Notes: generated by a model from the letters alone, not told the origin. 64,000 bases of DNA from Paenalicyclobacillus cellulosilyticus (GCF_014647315.1 NZ_BMOY01000002.1:62001-126000), one strand, 5' to 3'. Counted from the first letter of the stretch, positions 1-8,684 are shown. Numbers and translations: made by a program.

Positions 1-113
1 GCCCAAAACCCGAACAGCATCCACAAGGCCCAGATCCCGCAACCCGCCAGGCAACCCTGCCACCGCCGCGGGAGGTTCCGCAGCCACATCCAGACGGCCA
101 GCAGCCAGTTCAT
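1..113 (-). CDS. DUF2273-like small membrane protein (3' part missing)
   Basis: A reading frame starts with ATG 3 nt after the amaP stop and runs off the left edge of the window. The 37 visible residues begin MNWLLAVWMW, then have an Arg-rich turn and a second hydrophobic stretch, so two short membrane helices are likely. Genes of the DUF2273 type usually follow amaP and asp23, and this position and hydrophobicity fit. Only the N-terminal half can be read, so the family assignment rests mainly on synteny. Confidence 0.55.
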   Translation of the reverse strand, partial: MNWLLAVWMWLRNLPRRWQGCLAGCGIWALWMLFGFW

Positions 114-116
114 GGC

Positions 117-674
117 TCACTCCACCCACGCCCGGGTGCTCTTCACCGGCGGCGGCGAACCGGCCAGCGAGACCACGTGCACGAACACCTTTTCCACGCC
201 GACGCCCGCCGTCTGTTCCACGTACGACTTGACCGCGCGTTGGATCTCCGCGCTCATCTGGGCCAAATCCACGTCGGGCAAAGCCCGGACGCGAATGGAC
301 AACAAGACACCCGTTTGGCCGCCGCGCACCCGGGTATCGAGATCGTGCACACCGCGGACAGTCTGACCCGTACGGTTCGCCAATTCCCGCACCGTGTCAA
401 ACGAGATGCGGATGCTGCCGTGATCCCCGCTCAGGACGACGGCGTGCCCGTCCCGTGCCCCGCCGATGCGGTAGAACAAAAAGCGCACGCCGAGCAGGAT
501 GAGGACGATGCCGGCGATGACCGCGTACACATCGCCAGGAAACGCGGTCACGCCGTTGAATACCGCCGCGGACCAATCGCCGGGCACCCCGATGCCCAGC
601 GACAAAAGCACAATTCCCGCGCCGACGCCCGCCAGGGAAAGGATGACGAGCAGGATCCGATCCAACGCACTCAC
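117..674 (-). CDS. amaP: AmaP, membrane anchor for Asp23
   Basis: 185 residues with a GTG start, 8 nt after a GGAGG site. Two N-terminal hydrophobic segments (about residues 6-30 and 45-68) are followed by a soluble domain of the Asp23/AmaP type (DVDLAQMSAEIQRAVKSYVE region). In the known system AmaP tethers Asp23 to the membrane, and loss of the pair triggers cell-envelope stress responses. It sits between an asp23-type gene and a DUF2273-type gene, the usual three-gene arrangement. The name is from family and context; no catalytic motif is expected. Confidence 0.8.
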   Translation of the reverse strand: MSALDRILLVILSLAGVGAGIVLLSLGIGVPGDWSAAVFNGVTAFPGDVYAVIAGIVLILLGVRFLFYRIGGARDGHAVVLSGDHGSIRISFDTVRELANRTGQTVRGVHDLDTRVRGGQTGVLLSIRVRALPDVDLAQMSAEIQRAVKSYVEQTAGVGVEKVFVHVVSLAGSPPPVKSTRAWVE

Positions 675-707
675 GCGATCCGCCTCCTCCGGCTCACGGC
701 CCGCCCC

Positions 708-1130
708 TCACGGCTTGCTGCGGCGCTCCCCGCCTGCGTCCGGGAGCTCCCTTCCTTTCTCCTGCTGAAACACGATGCCGGACACATGGAGGTGCACAGC
801 GGAAACCTTCAGGCCGGTCATGCTCTCGATGGCCTGTTTGACATTCTCCTGGACAGCGAGGCCGACCTCCGGGATGTTCACCCCGTATTCAAGCACCACC
901 GACAGGTCCACCGCACAACTTTTATCCTCGTCTTCGAAGCGGACTTTTACACCCTTGGCCAGATTCTTGCGTCCAAGGATAGACTCGGTCAGCCCGCCGG
1001 CGAAGCTCCCGCTCATCCCGGCGACACCCGGTACCTCGCTCGCCGCCAAGCCGGCGATGACCTGGATGACCTCGTCGGCAATCTGGATCTTTCCGAATTC
1101 CGTCGCCTGAAAACCCATCTCATCCGCCAT
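708..1130 (-). CDS. Asp23/Gls24 family envelope stress response protein
   Basis: 140 residues, ATG start with AGGAGG 7 nt upstream. The core reads as an Asp23 (DUF322) domain: a conserved beginning with GKIQIADEVIQVIAGLAA, the VRFEDEDKS strand, and a C-terminal helix AVQENVKQAIESMTGLKV. It is soluble, with a charged tail. Asp23 proteins form membrane-associated assemblies through AmaP, encoded immediately downstream. B. subtilis has several homologues (YqhY is the one next to accBC), and this copy likewise follows accC, so it most resembles YqhY by position. Confidence 0.88.
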   Translation of the reverse strand: MADEMGFQATEFGKIQIADEVIQVIAGLAASEVPGVAGMSGSFAGGLTESILGRKNLAKGVKVRFEDEDKSCAVDLSVVLEYGVNIPEVGLAVQENVKQAIESMTGLKVSAVHLHVSGIVFQQEKGRELPDAGGERRSKP

Positions 1131-1166
1131 GGGCCGTCCTCCTGTTCTTTCGTCATGGCCAGTATA

Positions 1167-2507
1167 TCAGAGCGGGTGCTCCTCCAGGAAGCGGGTGGTC
1201 ACCTCGCCGCGCTGGAAGCGTTCGTTCTGCATCAACTTCATGTGAAACGGGATGGTGGTCTTGACGCCTTCAATCCGAAACTCGCCGAGCGCACGCAGCA
1301 TGCGCTGGATAGCCTGTTGCCGGTCCGGCGCCCACACAATCAGCTTCGCGATCATCGAATCGTAGTAGGGCGGCACCACGTACCCCGGGTACGCCGCGCT
1401 GTCCACCCGCACGCCGATGCCGCCCGGCGGCAGATACTCGGTGATCTGCCCGGGACAGGGCATGAAATTACGGTCCGGGTCTTCCGCGTTGATCCGGCAC
1501 TCGATGGCGTGTCCGCGCAACACCACGTCCTCCTGCCGGATGGACAACGGGTACCCCGCTGCCGCGAGGATCTGCTCGCGGACGAGATCGACACCCGTCA
1601 CCCACTCCGTGACCGGGTGCTCGACTTGGATCCGCGTGTTCATCTCCATGAAGTAAAACGAGCCGTCCAACGAATAGATGAATTCAACGGTGCCCGCCCC
1701 GACATAATCCACCGCGCGTGCCGCCGCCACCGCCGCCTCGCCCATGCGCCGGCGCGTTTCCTCCGACAAGACGGGACACGGCGCTTCTTCCACCAGTTTC
1801 TGCAGACGGCGCTGCACAGAGCAGTCGCGTTCGCCAAGGTGGATCACGTTGCCGTGGCGGTCTGCCAATATCTGGATTTCCACGTGCCGCATCCGTTCAA
1901 TATACTTCTCGATGTACACACCAGGGTTGCCAAACGCCGTTTCCGCCTCATGCTGGGCAGTGGCGAACGCCTGCCTGAGCGACGCCCGGTCGTGGACAAC
2001 GCGGATGCCCTTGCCCCCGCCACCCGCGGTCGCCTTGATGAGCACCGGGTACCCAATCTCTTCCGCAATCCGCTCCGCTTCGTTGGCGTCGGCCACCAAC
2101 CCGTCACTGCCCGGTACGGTCGGTACGCCGGCACGGCGCATCGCCGCGCGGGCGGCCGACTTGTCCCCCATCGTTTCGATGGCCCGCGGACTCGGGCCGA
2201 TGAACGTGATGCCGCAGGCCTCGCAGACATCCGCGAAGTCGCTGTTTTCCGCCAAAAACCCGTATCCAGGGTGAATCGCGTCCACACCCGTCAACGCCGC
2301 GACCGTGATGATGCTCGGGATGTGCAGGTAGCTTTGCTTGCTCGGCGTCGGGCCGATACAATACGCCTCATCGGCCAACTGGACATGCAACGCGTCGCGA
2401 TCAGCCTCCGAATACACCGCCACCGTCTCAATCCCCAGTTCCCGGCAGGCGCGGATGATGCGAACGGCGATCTCGCCTCGATTTGCGACCAAGATGCGGT
2501 TGAACAT
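1167..2507 (-). CDS. accC: Biotin carboxylase subunit of acetyl-CoA carboxylase
   Basis: 446 residues, close to the usual 450. It carboxylates biotin on AccB using ATP and bicarbonate, the first step of fatty acid synthesis. The start is the ATG giving [16 protein letters not shown]; the open frame extends 33 codons upstream into accB, but GTGAGGA precedes this ATG. The ATP-grasp lid motif [14 protein letters not shown] lies near residues 160-175, and the Glu/Arg-rich active-site region ([16 protein letters not shown]) near 280-300. It is 11 nt downstream of accB and forms an operon with it. Confidence 0.97.
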   Translation of the reverse strand: MFNRILVANRGEIAVRIIRACRELGIETVAVYSEADRDALHVQLADEAYCIGPTPSKQSYLHIPSIITVAALTGVDAIHPGYGFLAENSDFADVCEACGITFIGPSPRAIETMGDKSAARAAMRRAGVPTVPGSDGLVADANEAERIAEEIGYPVLIKATAGGGGKGIRVVHDRASLRQAFATAQHEAETAFGNPGVYIEKYIERMRHVEIQILADRHGNVIHLGERDCSVQRRLQKLVEEAPCPVLSEETRRRMGEAAVAAARAVDYVGAGTVEFIYSLDGSFYFMEMNTRIQVEHPVTEWVTGVDLVREQILAAAGYPLSIRQEDVVLRGHAIECRINAEDPDRNFMPCPGQITEYLPPGGIGVRVDSAAYPGYVVPPYYDSMIAKLIVWAPDRQQAIQRMLRALGEFRIEGVKTTIPFHMKLMQNERFQRGEVTTRFLEEHPL

Positions 2508-2518
2508 ATGGCGATTCC

Positions 2519-3031
2519 TCACCCGAGCCGGACGCGGAACAACGGCTGGCCGTATTCCACCAACTGGCCGTTCTCCGCCAATACTTCGATGATCTCCCCG
2601 CGGCACTCCGCCTCAATCTCGTTCATCAGCTTCATGGCTTCCACGATGCATACCACCGTCTTTTCCGTCACCCTGGATCCCACATCCACATACGGCGGCG
2701 CGTCGGGCGACGGCGCGCGGTAAAACGTCCCCACCATCGGCGAGGTGATGGTGTGGATGTTCGCCTCTTGCACCGGCGCCGGACCCGCCGGCCCTGCCGG
2801 GGGTGCAGGGTCGGCAGCCGGCGCAGCGGCGGCCTCGGGGGAAGGCAAGAACGAGGCAGCAGCTGCCGGAGGCGGCGCGACGGCCGCGGCCGCTGCGGCA
2901 GGCGGTGTCACGGGGGCCGTCAGGGCCTTCTTGAGGCACAGCTTCATGTCTTCCGTCTCTATCCTCAACTCCGTCAAGCTCGATTCGTCGAGCAGGCGGA
3001 TCAGGTCCCGGATGTCGTCGATCTTCAACAA
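2519..3031 (-). CDS. accB: Biotin carboxyl carrier protein
   Basis: 170 residues with a likely TTG start preceded by GAGGAG. An N-terminal helical part is followed by a long Ala/Pro linker (about residues 40-90) and the lipoyl/biotinyl domain. The lysine of the [12 protein letters not shown] motif (about residue 135) is the biotinylation site. It carries biotin between the AccC and AccA/D active sites. First gene of accB-accC, with an extended -10 promoter 47 nt upstream. Confidence 0.96.
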   Translation of the reverse strand: MLKIDDIRDLIRLLDESSLTELRIETEDMKLCLKKALTAPVTPPAAAAAAVAPPPAAAASFLPSPEAAAAPAADPAPPAGPAGPAPVQEANIHTITSPMVGTFYRAPSPDAPPYVDVGSRVTEKTVVCIVEAMKLMNEIEAECRGEIIEVLAENGQLVEYGQPLFRVRLG

Positions 3032-3077
3032 CGGTCACCCACTCCTCGGCGGTCCCCGCCTCGAACTTGCTCGTCCT

Positions 3078-3086
3078 AGTATAGCA
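3078..3086 (-). promoter_or_regulatory. Extended -10 promoter for accBC
   Basis: On the minus strand the sequence TGC-TATACT is a TGn extended -10 element followed by a perfect or near-perfect -10 hexamer. No convincing TTGACA-type -35 is present at 17 nt. It lies about 47 nt before the accB start in a short AT-richer patch. Confidence 0.5.
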
Positions 3087-3128
3087 TAGGCGAAAACTGC
3101 CGTGCATGCCGGTGCCGCCCATAACAAG

Positions 3129-3153
3129 CGCCCCGCCGTGCACCGGCGGGGCG
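3129..3153 (-). terminator. Stem-loop between the spoIIIA and accBC operons
   Basis: A 10-bp perfect GC-rich stem (CGCCCCGCCG / CGGCGGGGCG) with a 5-nt loop lies just downstream of the spoIIIAH stop, in the 140-nt gap before accB. The downstream minus-strand sequence (GCTTGTTATG) is only moderately T-rich, so termination may be partial. Confidence 0.55.
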
Positions 3154-3171
3154 GCCGCATCCTCTCTGCGG

Positions 3172-3828
3172 TCACTTCCAATTGACGTACACATGGTTGA
3201 TGGGCACGTTCATCTGGCGCGAGACGATGTTCATGATCTGCACCGCTTGATCGGCCGTCAGCCCTTTCGGCGCTTGCACGTATACCGTGACCGAGTTGCC
3301 GTCCACGTTCGGGACAATCACACAGTTCTTGTACCCTTCGCCCTTGATGGCGTCCATCGCGTCCGCCATGCCGCCCTCCAGGTTGTGCAACTGCTGCAAC
3401 TCCTGCTCCGCGCGCGCAATCTGCTCGGTCGACGCGTTGTTGTTGGTGAGGATGCTCTGGTACATGTCTTCCTTTTGCGACAAGTTCTGTTCCACCTGGT
3501 TCTGATAATTGATGAACCAATCGCTCACCGACTCGTTCGGCACGCCGCTCGTCGTTTGCGCCGATGTGCTCTTCGCATTCGCCGGGGTCGTCGCCGTGGC
3601 CGCTTGCGTCGCCTTGGTACCCGTCCCTTGGGCGGGAGACGTTTGCGGCGCATGCGCTGCACCTGTCTGGGAGCCGCTTGGCGCCGGCTCGACGGCGGTG
3701 CTCACCATGGGGCCGTTGTCGTTCGAGGTCGCCGCCTGCTGGCCGCCGTTGTTCATGGTGTAATAACCGATGAGCATCAGGGACAACACCATCATCGTCG
3801 AGAGCCAGACGGTTTGCCGTTTGACCAT
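3172..3828 (-). CDS. spoIIIAH: Stage III sporulation protein AH
   Basis: 218 residues. A single N-terminal membrane helix (about 7-25) is followed by a Thr/Ala/Gln-rich linker (25-95), then the conserved extracellular domain that resembles the ring-forming YscJ/FliF family (NQVEQNLSQKEDMYQ onward). In the mother cell membrane it pairs with forespore SpoIIQ to form the channel ('feeding tube') across the septal space. Last gene of the spoIIIA operon, with an SD GGAGG 8 nt before the ATG. SpoIIQ is not in this window. Confidence 0.95.
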   Translation of the reverse strand: MVKRQTVWLSTMMVLSLMLIGYYTMNNGGQQAATSNDNGPMVSTAVEPAPSGSQTGAAHAPQTSPAQGTGTKATQAATATTPANAKSTSAQTTSGVPNESVSDWFINYQNQVEQNLSQKEDMYQSILTNNNASTEQIARAEQELQQLHNLEGGMADAMDAIKGEGYKNCVIVPNVDGNSVTVYVQAPKGLTADQAVQIMNIVSRQMNVPINHVYVNWK

Positions 3829-3843
3829 TCCCTTCTCCTCCCA

Positions 3844-4428
3844 TCACTCGCCGTTTGCTTGCTCGGGCGCCACGCTAATTTTATATGCGGGCACGTCCAG
3901 CACATGACTGACCGCGTCCACAATCTCGCTCTTGGCGACATAGAAATCGTCCGCCGCGACCGTGACGAGTACGCCGCGAACCGTGGGTGTGTCCTTGCGG
4001 ACCACAAACGGGACCTCCGCCCCGTCGGCGGTGTGCTCCACGAACACTTGTTTGTCCACCGTCTGGGAAGACGAACTGCCCTGACCGCCGTTCTGCCGCT
4101 GCGTCGTCGTCCGCTCCTGGGTGGCCACCTGGAGCTGCTCGGTGGAATCCAGGGTGACCATCACCGACACGTCGTGGATCCCCGCAATGCGCCTGAGCAT
4201 CTGGGTCAACCGCTGTTCGAGCTGGCTTTGGTATGAGATGAGCGAACCTGCGCCGCCTGCGCCCGTCCCGGCAGCGCCTTGTCCCCCGGTATCCGCCCTG
4301 GTCATCGCGGGTGCGGCGGCTGGCAGACGGCTGGAACCTTGCCACCAAGTGCCCGCCAGCAGACAGGCCACACCGGCAAGCCCCAGGACAATCAACCACC
4401 GGTTTTGCTGCACAGGCTTCCAATCCAT
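3844..4428 (-). CDS. spoIIIAG: Stage III sporulation protein AG
   Basis: 194 residues. One membrane helix near residues 11-28, a Gly/Ala-rich linker (35-65), then a soluble domain with SYQSQLEQRLTQMLRRIAGIHDVSVMVTLDS, typical of the SpoIIIAG ring-building motif. SpoIIIAG forms a large ring in the intermembrane space and is part of the SpoIIIA-SpoIIQ channel. It lies 15 nt upstream of spoIIIAH and 4 nt after spoIIIAF, so it is cotranscribed. Confidence 0.95.
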   Translation of the reverse strand: MDWKPVQQNRWLIVLGLAGVACLLAGTWWQGSSRLPAAAPAMTRADTGGQGAAGTGAGGAGSLISYQSQLEQRLTQMLRRIAGIHDVSVMVTLDSTEQLQVATQERTTTQRQNGGQGSSSSQTVDKQVFVEHTADGAEVPFVVRKDTPTVRGVLVTVAADDFYVAKSEIVDAVSHVLDVPAYKISVAPEQANGE

Positions 4429-4432
4429 CCCT

Positions 4433-4951
4433 TCACCCCCCTCCCGTCCGGATCACGACCTGCGCGGGTGCCACGCCGAGCCATGCGGCTACACCGTCGC
4501 GCAGCGCGATCGCGTCGATGGGCGCGGGCCGCGGTATGTTGACGAACACCCGGAGTGCGCGCACGCCTTCGGCGCTGCCCGTCACGGACACCTGCGCGCC
4601 GTGCACGCCGAAGCGACGAGCGAGCTCCTCGGCGATCGTGCGCGCCAGATACTGGTCCGCCGTCGCCGCCGCCTGCCGCTCCATACCGGCGGTGTAATCC
4701 TTGAGCGCCGGCGTGGCCACCTGGGCCGGCGGGGCGCCGAACCACTCCGTCTCGACCGCCTGTGCCAGATGCTGCATCCAGTCCCCGCGGAAAAACGGGA
4801 TCACCGGTTGCAGCATGGCGGCCACGACGGCGAGCCCCAACACGGTGCGGACGTATTTTTGCAGAGTCTGCGTGGGCAGAAGCATGTCGGTGATGACCGC
4901 GAGCAGCACGAGGAGGATGATCTGTTTCAGCCATGCGCCGAGCACCGTCAC
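4433..4951 (-). CDS. spoIIIAF: Stage III sporulation protein AF
   Basis: 172 residues from a GTG start that overlaps the spoIIIAE stop by 4 nt (GTGA). The open frame extends about 100 codons upstream, but that part is out of frame with spoIIIAE and has no family resemblance. Two N-terminal hydrophobic helices (WLKQIILLVLLAVITDMLLP, then VLGLAVVAAMLQPVIPFF) precede a soluble domain with the ring-building fold. It is a membrane component of the SpoIIIA channel complex. Confidence 0.93.
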   Translation of the reverse strand: MTVLGAWLKQIILLVLLAVITDMLLPTQTLQKYVRTVLGLAVVAAMLQPVIPFFRGDWMQHLAQAVETEWFGAPPAQVATPALKDYTAGMERQAAATADQYLARTIAEELARRFGVHGAQVSVTGSAEGVRALRVFVNIPRPAPIDAIALRDGVAAWLGVAPAQVVIRTGGG

Positions 4952-6171
4952 CGCATCACCACCGCCAGGTTGGCTGACGCGAGGAGCACGCACACGCTGA
5001 GAAAGAACATCAGCGCCACCACCGCGACCGCCGCGAACACGTGCAGCAGGCTCTTCGCCAGCGCGCCGAGGCAAGCCACCATCGGGTTGTCCCCCAACGG
5101 CTGCATGAGCGCGGCGCTGCCGTTGTAGACAAACACCAGGGCGAGGATCTTCACCGCGGGAAACAGGGCGATGCACGCCAGGATGATGACCGCCGCGATC
5201 CCGACCGCGTTCTTCACCAACATCGAGGCGCTCGCCACCGTTTCCCAAGCATCCGACAGCGACTTGCCGACGACAGGGATGAAATTGCTCGAGACGAACT
5301 TCATCGCCCGCAGCGCCACGCCGTCCGCGACGCCTTTGCCCACCCCTTGCACGGCGCTGACGCCGAGAAACACGCTCATCGAGATCCCGAGGACGAACAC
5401 TCCGCCCGAACGGAGCAACGATGCGAGCCGTGTGAGGGAATACCGGGGCGAGAGGGCGCTGGTGATGTCGAGCAGCGCGGCGAAGAAGATGAGCGGGAAC
5501 ACGACCAGCAAGACCACGTTGCTCACGAAGTTGACCGTCAGCATCAACATCGGCTTGAAGAATGCGGCCGATGCCACCGAACCGGACGCCGCCAACAGGG
5601 CGATCAGCACCGGCACCGACGCCATCATGAAGTCGACCATCGCCTGGATGGCGTGTTTTCCGTATCCAATCGCCTCCGTGAACGAACCGATGGCCAGGAC
5701 CATGAGGACCATAAAGACGGCAAAATACGCGACCTGGCTCACCGTCTGGCGTTCGAACGCCGTCTGCAGCGACGCAAGCACCGCCGCCAGCACCGACAGC
5801 ATGAGCATGGTCCCCAACAGGCGTGCGTTATCGAACAACTCCGACAAAAAGTAGCGCAGCAGGCCCTTGCACAAGCCTGCCACGTTGAAGCCGCCGCTCT
5901 CCAGGACCGCCCGGGTGAGATTCGTTCCCTGTGCATCAGGCAGATACCCGCCGTACTCAGACACAAGCTGCCGCCAGAACTGATCGATGGCCTGGGTCGG
6001 CACTTCGTCCAGCTGTTCCTCCGCTTGCGCCTTGACCCCGGCGGCCGCAGTTTGCGCATCATCCGCCCGCGCAGACGGCACCCACAGGACGCAGCAAGCT
6101 GCGAACCATGCCAGGAAAGCCAAGGACAACAGGAAGCGCGTTCGCGGACGGCGAGGCCGACGGCCGTGCAT
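4948..6171 (-). CDS. spoIIIAE: Stage III sporulation protein AE
   Basis: 407 residues; B. subtilis SpoIIIAE is about 400. The N-terminus (RRPRTRFLLSLAFLAWFAACC...SARA) is a signal peptide. A short extracellular segment and at least six membrane helices follow, ending at VALMFFLSVCVLLASANLAVVMR. It is a polytopic component of the channel complex, distantly reminiscent of transporter permeases. ATG start with AGGAGGG upstream, 45 nt after spoIIIAD. Confidence 0.95.
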   Translation of the reverse strand: MHGRRPRRPRTRFLLSLAFLAWFAACCVLWVPSARADDAQTAAAGVKAQAEEQLDEVPTQAIDQFWRQLVSEYGGYLPDAQGTNLTRAVLESGGFNVAGLCKGLLRYFLSELFDNARLLGTMLMLSVLAAVLASLQTAFERQTVSQVAYFAVFMVLMVLAIGSFTEAIGYGKHAIQAMVDFMMASVPVLIALLAASGSVASAAFFKPMLMLTVNFVSNVVLLVVFPLIFFAALLDITSALSPRYSLTRLASLLRSGGVFVLGISMSVFLGVSAVQGVGKGVADGVALRAMKFVSSNFIPVVGKSLSDAWETVASASMLVKNAVGIAAVIILACIALFPAVKILALVFVYNGSAALMQPLGDNPMVACLGALAKSLLHVFAAVAVVALMFFLSVCVLLASANLAVVMR

Positions 6172-6216
6172 GCGACAGCCCTCCTCTCCGAGAGGGATAC
6201 CCCTTTGCCTCGGTGC

Positions 6217-6603
6217 TTACGGCAGCAGATGTACGAGCGCTTGCACCACATCGGTCACGATGGGGATGGCGAGGACCGCGATCCCGACCTTGCCTGCCAG
6301 TTCGATCTTCCCCGCCAGCGCGTTTTCCTGGGCGTCGCGCGCCACCTGCGCGGCGAACTCCACGATGTACGCAATCCCGATGATCTTGAGCACGGTGGTC
6401 AAAAAACCGTGATCGACCCGGGCGGCTTCGGCGAGCGCGGAGAGGGTTGCGAGCACCGGCTCCATGCCGCCGACCACCATCCACAGGAGCACCACGCCTG
6501 CCAGCATGCCCACCAGCATGGCGAATCCCGGCACCAGAGGCCGCAACAGGGCCACAAGCACCGTGGCCACCATGCCCACGCCCACCATCTGCAGCACGTG
6601 CAT
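6217..6603 (-). CDS. spoIIIAD: Stage III sporulation protein AD
   Basis: 128 residues from the ATG giving MHVLQMVGVGMVATVL; AGGTGGG lies upstream. The open frame continues 39 codons upstream into spoIIIAC, but family length supports the shorter form. Four hydrophobic helices are visible, consistent with this small polytopic inner-membrane subunit of the SpoIIIA complex. It follows spoIIIAC by 10 nt. Confidence 0.93.
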   Translation of the reverse strand: MHVLQMVGVGMVATVLVALLRPLVPGFAMLVGMLAGVVLLWMVVGGMEPVLATLSALAEAARVDHGFLTTVLKIIGIAYIVEFAAQVARDAQENALAGKIELAGKVGIAVLAIPIVTDVVQALVHLLP

Positions 6604-6613
6604 CGCAGCCCAC

Positions 6614-6817
6614 CTACTGGTGGAGAAAGACTTGTTCAATCTCACGATACAGGTGGTCCACGTACCCGATGACGACAATGAAGACCACCACCATGCCCAG
6701 AAAAGCGGTCCAGTGCGCAAACTCCTCTTTGCCGCTCTGTTTGAGCAGGGTGTGGAGGATGGCGACCAAAAACCCGATGCCCGCCAGTTGAAAGACCACC
6801 CGAATCTCCGGCGTCAT
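6614..6817 (-). CDS. spoIIIAC: Stage III sporulation protein AC
   Basis: 67 residues, the usual size. Two membrane helices (VVFQLAGIGFLVAILHTLL and HWTAFLGMVVVFIVVIGYV) are separated by the short polar loop KQSGKEEF. It is an integral membrane subunit of the SpoIIIA channel with homology to SpoIIIAD. ATG start with GGAGGGG upstream, 36 nt after spoIIIAB. Confidence 0.95.
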   Translation of the reverse strand: MTPEIRVVFQLAGIGFLVAILHTLLKQSGKEEFAHWTAFLGMVVVFIVVIGYVDHLYREIEQVFLHQ

Positions 6818-6853
6818 GCGTGTCCCCTCCGTCGCAACAGGTTGGGCTGACGG

Positions 6854-7369
6854 CTATGACAGCAGGATGAGCAAGGCGATCCCGGTGAGGACGCCCAGGT
6901 ATTGCCATAGTCGTTCGTTGCGTCGTTGCAGATCGCGCGCCTCCCGTTCGAGCGCCGCCAGATGCTCCAGCGTGGCCGCGATGTGCTGCGTTTGGTGCAA
7001 CCGGTCCGACGTCCCCAGCGTGCGGCCGAACTCCCACAGCACGTCGTAGTCCTGCTTGCGCAACGCCGATTGGGCATCGAGCGCGGCCATGCCCGCCTGA
7101 AAGGCCGTGTCCAACGTCTGTTGCGGATCGCGGAGACCTTCGGCCGCCGTTTCGAACAACACCTTGACGGGTGCGGGTGCACGGCGCGCCACACGCTCCA
7201 GGGCTTGCGGCAGCGGCGTCGCCGTGTATTCAATCTCGGTCTGCAGCACCCGCAGTGCATGCATCAGCCCGCGCAATTGGCGCGGCCGCTCCCGGTAGTC
7301 GCGGGCGATGCGAAAGCCGATGCCTGTGCACGCGACCATGATCAGTGCTGCGCCGAGCAGCCTAACCAT
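6854..7369 (-). CDS. spoIIIAB: Stage III sporulation protein AB
   Basis: 171 residues, the same length as B. subtilis SpoIIIAB. I chose the ATG giving MVRLLGAALIMVACTGIG because family members start this way; the frame is open for 20 more codons inside spoIIIAA. It has an N-terminal hydrophobic helix, an amphipathic helical core and a C-terminal membrane anchor (YLGVLTGIALLILLS). The fold resembles GspF-type platform proteins. It overlaps the spoIIIAA stop by 8 nt. Confidence 0.94.
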   Translation of the reverse strand: MVRLLGAALIMVACTGIGFRIARDYRERPRQLRGLMHALRVLQTEIEYTATPLPQALERVARRAPAPVKVLFETAAEGLRDPQQTLDTAFQAGMAALDAQSALRKQDYDVLWEFGRTLGTSDRLHQTQHIAATLEHLAALEREARDLQRRNERLWQYLGVLTGIALLILLS

Positions 7370-8393
7370 CGCTCTGCCGACCTCGTCCATGCCGGTCCAA
7401 CGTCCCGAGCGGCGTCCCTTCCCGGCCAAGCACCTGCTCGATGGTCCCCGGGCCGCGGCGCCGGCTGAGAATTACGTAGCGGTCGAATACGCGCGCATCG
7501 AACAGGTCGCGCATGTACGGCCGCGATCGCCACTCGTCCACGCTGCGGGCGTGGGCGCTCGCCACCACCGCCACACCGGCGTGCGCGGCCTCCAAGATGG
7601 CATCGCGGTCGGCTTGGCGGCCGATTTCGTCGGTGACCAACACCTCGGGCGACAGGCTGCGGATGGCCATCAGCATCCCCTCCGCCTTCGGACAACCGTC
7701 CAAGACATCCGTGCGGGGACCCAGGCGAAAATACGGCACCCCGTGGACACACCCCGCGATCTCGGATCGTTCGTCGACGATGCAAACCTTCCGCGGCCTG
7801 ATGCCGCGCCACCCGCCCTCGCTCCAACTGCGGGCGAGATCGCGCAACAACGTGGTTTTGCCGCACTGCGGAGGCGAAAGGATGAGCAGATTGCAGGGAG
7901 CGTCCGTCCCCGGGTGGACGACGTACGGCGCCAAACCGGCGGCTGCGCCGAGGCGTTCGCGCGCAATCCGGACGTTTAACGACGTGATGCTGCGCACGGT
8001 GCGAACCTGTCCGCTCTCAAACAAAACCGCCCGCCCGGCGATGCCGACGCGGTGCCCGCCCGGGATGGTGACAAAACCGCGGCGCAGGTCTTCCTCGACG
8101 GCGTAAAGAGACGACTGGGTCACCGCCTGCACCATCTGGGTCAAGGTTTCCTGCGTGACCACGTAACCTGCACGGGTGTCGTCCGTCAAGCCGTGGTCTT
8201 GGTGGAGGAACCTGTCGAAGTCCCTGCCGCACAGTTGCAGCGGCTGGCCGATGCGGAAGCGGATTTCTTCGGCGTGCGTCCATACGCTGGCCGGCAACTG
8301 GGCCAGGCGGCGCTGGATCTCGGCAGGGCACAGCCGCACCACCGCCTGCCACCCTGCATCCTGACCCCATGTCTCTCTCTCCATCCCGGCCAC
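7362..8393 (-). CDS. spoIIIAA: Stage III sporulation protein AA (ATPase)
   Basis: 343 residues with a GTG start 11 nt after GGAGGT; an ATG three codons in is the alternative, but its spacing is worse. The Walker A motif is SPPQCGKTTLLRDLAR (about residues 173-188), Walker B is around PEVLVTDEIGRQAD. It resembles type II/IV secretion ATPases and is required for SpoIIIA channel function. First gene of the spoIIIA operon, with a sigma-E-type promoter 30-59 nt upstream. Confidence 0.95.
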   Translation of the reverse strand: MAGMERETWGQDAGWQAVVRLCPAEIQRRLAQLPASVWTHAEEIRFRIGQPLQLCGRDFDRFLHQDHGLTDDTRAGYVVTQETLTQMVQAVTQSSLYAVEEDLRRGFVTIPGGHRVGIAGRAVLFESGQVRTVRSITSLNVRIARERLGAAAGLAPYVVHPGTDAPCNLLILSPPQCGKTTLLRDLARSWSEGGWRGIRPRKVCIVDERSEIAGCVHGVPYFRLGPRTDVLDGCPKAEGMLMAIRSLSPEVLVTDEIGRQADRDAILEAAHAGVAVVASAHARSVDEWRSRPYMRDLFDARVFDRYVILSRRRGPGTIEQVLGREGTPLGTLDRHGRGRQSDG

Positions 8394-8422
8394 GGTTCTC
8401 GTCCACCTCCCCAGTCAGTGCA

Positions 8423-8452
8423 TGTATATGGACGCACCCTGAGGGATATGAC
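8423..8452 (-). promoter_or_regulatory. Sigma-E-type promoter for spoIIIA
   Basis: On the minus strand GTCATATC is followed after exactly 14 nt by CATATACA. These match the known sigma-E -35 (KMATATT) and -10 (CATACAMT) elements well, at the correct spacing. The -10 ends 30 nt before the spoIIIAA GTG. B. subtilis spoIIIA is known to be sigma-E dependent, so location and motif agree. Confidence 0.75.
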
Positions 8453-8540
8453 CTTGCCCGGCAGGTGACAGGAACGATTCGACGCCGTACAGCATGCTAT
8501 GGCAGGGAACGAGGTGCAAGGCCACACGGAGGAGGTCGTG

Positions 8541-8663
8541 ATGGTGGATGCAACGAGCATGATCCGTTGGATCGTCGTGTTTCTGATGGTCTTTGTGATC
8601 CTGATGTTCTTCGTCTTCAGTTTCGCCCGCCAAAAAACCGCGCACGAAAAAACCGGCGGCTGA
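8541..8663 (+). CDS. Small single-span membrane protein, 40 aa
   Basis: A plus-strand ATG lies 5 nt after GGAGG (within GGAGGAGGT) and opens a 40-codon frame. The protein starts MVDATSMIRW, has one strongly hydrophobic helix (IVVFLMVFVILMFFVFSFA) and a short basic tail ending EKTGG. It is divergent from spoIIIAA and convergent with efp, whose terminator hairpin overlaps its stop. I do not recognise a family. The near-perfect Shine-Dalgarno and clean hydrophobic core make it a credible gene; its function is unknown. Confidence 0.6.
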   Translation: MVDATSMIRWIVVFLMVFVILMFFVFSFARQKTAHEKTGG

Positions 8664-8684
8664 GGGAATGCCCTCAGCCACCGG
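8645..8684 (-). terminator. Intrinsic terminator of efp
   Basis: The minus strand has an extended stem: CCGG, one mismatch, then nine pairs (GGCTGAGGG with its complement) around an AATG-type loop. TTTTTT follows at 8645-8650. It lies 17 nt past the efp stop and overlaps the end of the small plus-strand gene at 8541-8663, for which it lacks a T tract. Confidence 0.8.

Noticed and set aside
177-2723. 848-codon plus-strand open frame opposite accC and accB
   Set aside because: It mirrors codons of well-supported minus-strand genes; the translation is Arg/His/Ala-rich with no family features. Such frames come from GC-rich codon bias.
5041-6672. 543-codon plus-strand frame opposite spoIIIAE-AD
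   Set aside because: Antisense shadow, rich in His/Gln/Arg; crosses three genuine gene boundaries.
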